From the NCBI RefSeq assembly GCF_023343835.1, contig NC_064439.1:24182933-24246932 (forward strand): DNA of 64,000 bases. Reading direction: 5' to 3'. The notes beneath the pieces are model-generated. The model was not told the origin of the DNA, did not search any database, and worked only from the letters and a program-made list of their open reading frames with translations. A program made the translations under genes and the position numbers. The stretch is from Lagopus muta. Lineage: Eukaryota > Chordata > Aves > Galliformes > Phasianidae. Positions within the stretch are counted from its first letter, which is position 1. Every line of letters starts with the position of its first letter. Of the stretch, positions 59,350-64,000 are shown in pieces.

Positions 59350-60130
59350 AGGATCTACACTGCTGTGTCTGCTCAAAGCTGTTAAATATGACAAGGTCAC
59401 TCACCCTGCTTTAGTAACAATGAGCACTAACAAATTTGGGGTTTACATGCATTGTCATTCCTTAATAGGGTCGTCCCTGCAACAGAAGCATGGCATGCGC
59501 TTCCTACCAAGCAAACCCCACAGTGAGTCAGATGTTGGATTGCATTGTACCCTATTGGGATCTGATTTTAAAAATGCCAGGACACACGAATTTCCTGCAT
59601 ATTTACATTCTAAACAAGATTAGAAAAATGACAAATATGGAGAAGATGGGGAGAGATAAATGATGGAGAGGGGCTAAGAAGCAGGGCTGAAAGTGTGAAC
59701 AGAATGCACTAACTGATAAGGCAAACTTTCAAAATTCAGAGCCTTTCTCTTCTGGCTCTGCAGATGGCTGGGGAGAATCTGTCTTTTATAGCCCCATGTA
59801 CAGAAGTAACATGCACTTCTGAAGTTTAGTTACCCACTAATTACTAGTCTTTCATTAACAGCAAAGCGACACAAGTGATGAAGTACTTGCTTATATCCCC
59901 TATTGTTGAGGCTTGAAAAAATAAATCATTAGCTACATGCTTGTTAAGCATGCTAAAACTGTTTATGTAAACTCCCCTGCTCTTATTTTGGCTCACACAG
60001 ATGGTTAAGATACTTTAGCTAATATTTCTTATTTTAAAGAGAGAGCTAATTGCCTATATGTTAGATGTGCCAAGTATTGCTTGTGTTAGAGAGAATGGGA
60101 ATTTAATTGTGCATGGCTTGTCCTAAGATG
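59350..60130. promoter_or_regulatory. Candidate regulatory element(s), AT-rich
   Basis: Two unique stretches (about 59385-59630 and 59870-60130) free of repeats. The first has TTAGTAACAATGAG (SOX-like ACAAT). The second has AAATCATTAGC, CTTGTTAAGCATGC and GAGCTAATTGCC. Weak calls from composition. Confidence 0.22.
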
Positions 60131-62039
60131 TAGGTTGCTGTTATAGATTTGATGTTTAGCTACTGATTTGTAAGAACATCATCACGGTTGAGGAAAACCT
60201 CTGTTGTAGCCACAGCCACTCAGGACTCTTGAATCTTCTGTTACTTGAGAACAGCCATGGGTTTTTCCACCGAAAGTGCTCTTCAAGGGAATATTTGAAG
60301 ACTGAGTCAAACGTTAGTAAGCAGTACACTTGTTTGGTTAAGACTTCAGCCTTGACCTCCATCTTTAAGCCCTTGTTCGTTATTAATCACGTGTTTCCTG
60401 AATCAAAGAGAATATTTTTGGAGAGGGAAAATTGTTCTGGGACTGGAGTGTTGTACGCCAAACAGACTTGCCCAGATGACAAATAGCCTTTGCATGATAG
60501 CCAAGGTTCATCCAGCTGCTCGGCCCCATACCAAGTGATTGATGGTGTTGATGTTCTAAATAGGCTTAAGATATGCCAAATATCGGGGTTGTAACAAAGT
60601 CCTTCAGATATATACTGTAGATAGGCAAGAAAGCATGTTCCCAGCATATGGCAATTCTGAGAGTGGTGTCAGGATTATAAGTAACCTTACAGGGCTTGTC
60701 TGGTTTCTTTCGAAGTTAGACAAAAACAGTTTTCTGTTCCGGAATGAGCAGGGTCACATGAGGTCTGCATGAAGCTTCCAATTACCACCGATTTTCTCTG
60801 TAACTGGACACCCTTCGGAGTTATAACAACATTTGATTTCTTAGCAGAGATCAATAAACTGTTTTTCTTCCATGATTCTGAGGAGGAAAGAAGAATAGGA
60901 TGTACTCAGAAGTTGCTGTCAAGGTTTTTTTGATGTCTTAAAGGAATGGGAAATTCACTCCTGAATAGTTTTATCTTGGAAACATGACAGTGCTGGTTCT
61001 TTATACTCACCCACAAAGGACTGTACATCGATATCCCACAAGATCAAGTAGCTGTGCTGCAGAAGCGACGGTTTCGTTGGTCATTCCTTTCCCCCAGAGA
61101 AACATCTTTTTTTGTGTGTTTTCCCTTTGCTGGAGAGCATTTCTCTGGAATGAGCCAGGAATTCCTTCTGTATGTGAGAGATTCTTGGGTGCTGTAGGAC
61201 CTCTGCTCCTCAGCTCCAGCTGAGGGCCTCTTGGACTGGGTGAAGCCATGAGTAGTAACATTTTCCTCTGCTTGAAGTCAGCCTGACCCCTTCCTGGCAT
61301 CTGCTGGGACCTCGTACCCCTTCCTGAAGGATACTCCCTGATGCACTCACCAGCTGGGCTGTCATCCTTTTAGCTGCCACCGAGTCCCTGTATGTCCATG
61401 GGCGAATGTGCTCCTGTCCCACTGAACCCTCCATGCAATGCTGTAATCTCACTTTCTAGGAGATTAACCCATCTTGTTTTAGTGCTTGAGTGCGAATGAT
61501 TTTCTAAGAATGAAACTGAGGGCAGTGTATTTTGTGAAAGGGCCTTGATGGTGCAGGGTATTTCCTGGACCATCAGCAACTGAAAGATGAGTCAGGTTCA
61601 CTTGTTCAAAGCCAGCTTCTCTGCTGAGTCACTCTGGTTTGAGCCAGCAGATCTCCGCTGGTTACCACCACATTAAGTGGCCAAGACAGCCTCTGCCATG
61701 CACCAGACCAGTAGAGCAAATTGGCCATGAAATAGAATCAAGTGACTGCAGAGCAATCAAATTTAGCCAGACAGTACCAGTAAACTCAGGACTGGCAATG
61801 CTCTGGTACACCAGCTGCATAACAAAGAATGGCATTTCGTAATAACCGGCTGAGTTTGGGGCCACAACATGGAGCGCTTGGCCCACGTTCCTTTTCCACC
61901 AGGCCTGGTTGTAACCAGCTTTGTAAGAGATCAGAGCTTTGAAAATTCCTCTTTTTGTCATCCCCACAGGCAGGCTGGAATCAGCTGAAGTCCCAGAGTC
62001 TGTAACTTTATTTGCTGCTGACTCACTTCTTGTTGGCAG
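60131..62039. other. Intergenic DNA, nothing recognised
   Basis: Unique sequence of mixed composition. Open frames of about 60-100 residues on both strands (for example 61662-61967 and 61007-61300) overlap and resemble no protein I know. Confidence 0.5.
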
Positions 62040-62420
62040 GTTGCACGTTGTGTCGAGGCCCCGTGAGCCAACGGGCTGTCAGTGGTGATTAGCAATTAAG
62101 TCGTATGCCAGTCAGTGCTCCGCAGTGCCTCAAGTGACTCTGTTTGCATCCAGCTTTGGAGTGGAACAAGCCAGGTTTTAATTCAAATTGTAATTGAAGT
62201 GTGAGTCTGTGCATGGATGTGCTTATCTCTGCATGCTCTGCTTTAAGGGAGCTCAAACTTGGTCAAAGTCGCTGGAGCTAAATCAAAAGTGAGAGTTCTG
62301 GGAATGAATGTAAAGTGAGCAATCGCTCATAGCCTTGCTTTCAATCAATTGAGTGTATAAGTGAAACCAGAACTAGCTTTTCCACTGGGTTCCTTTTCCT
62401 GCATAACCCTCAGTGTGACA
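62040..62420. promoter_or_regulatory. Candidate regulatory element
   Basis: Unique sequence with GGTGATTAGCAATTAAGTC at 62084-62102, a TAATTG core at 62191-62196, and a GCAATCGCTCATAG segment at the right. No coding signal. Confidence 0.3.
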
Positions 62421-62799
62421 CATCTAATGCTGCGAACACAGTGCTAAGAGTAGGGCTTGTCATTGTCCCTTCTTCGCTCTCATTTAATCTGATATTGAGG
62501 ACGTTGAGGCTCTAGTAGGACACAACGGGTATGTAGTCTGACCTGCCTAGCACAAGTCGACAAACTTATCTAATAATACAGGCATTATGCTCTTATCTTT
62601 TGCTCAAATTACAGCCCATACTTTGGAAAGATGGGCAATCGTGACTTAAAGGCTGCAAGTGACTGAAGCTCTACCATGTACCTATTCAACTCCTAATCCA
62701 AGGATTAATTATCCTCTTTAAAAGAAGCCCTATTTTCTCCAAGTTGCATGTGTAACCTTCTTTGATGATATCAAACTGTGATATTCCTTACTTTTGCTG

Positions 62800-63130
62800 A
62801 TTTTCAATTGTTAAGGGAAAAAAAAAATAGCATCCCTGACATTTCACTAATATTACCAACTAATTGCAGCTGGATCTTCCAGTTTATTGAACAATTTCAA
62901 TACAATTATAGGATTAATTGAACCCAAGCTCAATTTTCACAGCTGCCTGAGAGGGTTATGACCTGCCTGTCCTTGGCACGGCTCTGACACAGTTGCCTTT
63001 TGTGTTTCTAGGTGGGGTTTCCAGCAGTTCTCTCTGCTGACACTGCTCTTTGCATGGGACATTGATGCATCACTTAATCATAAGGGGTGGCAGGTAAACA
63101 CGTGTCATTAGGATGGTGGGGAAAATACTG
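62800..63130. promoter_or_regulatory. Candidate regulatory element with overlapping OTX and homeodomain motifs
   Basis: GGATTAATTG at 62911-62920 overlaps an OTX/bicoid-type GGATTA with a TTAATTG core. ACTAATTGCAGC and CACTTAATCATAAG occur nearby. Repeat-free and without open frames. Enhancer function is inferred. Confidence 0.33.
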
Positions 63131-64000
63131 ACTCCAAAGGTAGAACAACTCATCTCAAATGAAAGATGTAAATATAAGTGTAGAAAGTAGATTAGATAAA
63201 ATAAAGCTTCAATTGCTTTGGGATGCTGTAGCCTGGCAGATGAGGCGCTCTCCAACTATGGCTTCTGGAAAGAGAAGTATTGAACTCTGTTCTCCTTCGG
63301 AGTAGGAGCTGTTGGATGAAAAAGCTGGCTTCTCCCTTCCTGGGACTTCAGCCTGATGCTTTATATGCTGCTTTTACAAGTGGCCCAAAGGAACACTTCC
63401 TGTTGAGCAAAGCAAAATATTTTTTTATTTCATACAGAAGAATTAAACATTTTAAACTCTCATGTAAACTGTTCCTAAACATTTGTTCTTTTGTCTTCTA
63501 GTTCAGAGAATCAAAATAATCTAATAATTCCAGATGATGCTACCTTTTTAGGAAATGTTTGTGAATAATCCATGCACATGCTACCAGGTGACTTGCTTTT
63601 CCTAAAAGGTCTTTACTGTAAAGAAAATGTAAGTGATTTTGTCCGTTATCTTCCTGTCAGGTATACTGATGCAGTTGCAGTTACATGGGAGTAAAATTCA
63701 TGTGATATAAGTTCAATAATTCTTTCTGCTATAACTTGCATGCTAGGACCCTGCATCAACAGCAGTTCATTGAGCCTCCTGAACCCTCTTTTAGTGATGG
63801 AAAAGCTGAAGACACAATGGAAACCTGGATGGAATCAGTCAATAAATCAGCCCTTATTTATTTCAATCCAGTTCCCTGACTACGCTTTCTCTTCTTGCTC
63901 CTTGTAAGGGAGAACATTTTGCAGCATTGCTATTACTGTAGCACTTCTATAATTCAAACCCTGTTACTCATTCCTCTGGCCTTGTGGATTAATGAGCTTA

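Noticed and set aside
59177..59623. 148-residue open frame with a poly-Phe run
   Set aside because: The frame stays open across a T21 homopolymer. No recognisable protein.

Overview
This is vertebrate nuclear DNA, most likely from a galliform bird (chicken or a close relative). It is not a microbial or plasmid region. The evidence is the repeat content: several 3'-anchored CR1 LINE fragments of the avian type and one galluhop-type mariner copy, no Alu/B1/L1-like repeats, and one compact intron-containing vertebrate gene with a CpG-island promoter. Nearly all open reading frames in the window are chance frames in non-coding DNA.

The only protein-coding gene I can support is SEM1 (DSS1/SHFM1) on the minus strand. 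Its three coding exons are 29047-28972, 25195-25102 and 23589-23547. They splice at GT/AG boundaries into a 70-residue protein, the usual vertebrate length. A CpG island (about 28560-29340) covers exon 1 and the presumed start site, with YY1-like and NRF1-like motifs just upstream of the ATG. An AATAAA signal lies 121 bases past the stop codon. Intron 1 (3.8 kb) holds an antisense CR1 copy and a GGCAC/GGTAC pentamer repeat near its 5' end. Intron 2 is 1.5 kb.

The left 23 kb (downstream of SEM1) is non-coding. It contains CR1 fragments at about 12.9-13.7 kb, 15.0 kb and 18.1-18.8 kb (the last a tail-to-tail pair), a small isolated CpG patch at 19.1-19.4 kb with a good splice-donor sequence, and several AT-rich, repeat-free stretches that look like regulatory elements. 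The right 35 kb (upstream of SEM1) is also gene-free. It holds the mariner copy at 35.8-36.4 kb, a CR1 fragment at 55.1-55.3 kb, homopolymer tracts, and a series of unique stretches with clustered homeodomain-type TAAT motifs, densest between 55.5 and 63.1 kb.

In other vertebrates SEM1 lies between SLC25A13 and the DLX6/DLX5 pair, and distal DLX5/6 enhancers are scattered around SEM1. By synteny, the left side here should face SLC25A13 and the right side DLX6. The long gene-free flanks are therefore best read as part of the DLX5/6 regulatory landscape. That is inference: neither neighbour is in the window, and conservation cannot be measured from one sequence. I found no convincing new gene system. 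The points most worth checking are the candidate enhancers, the orphan CpG patch, and two CTCF-like motifs inside transposons.
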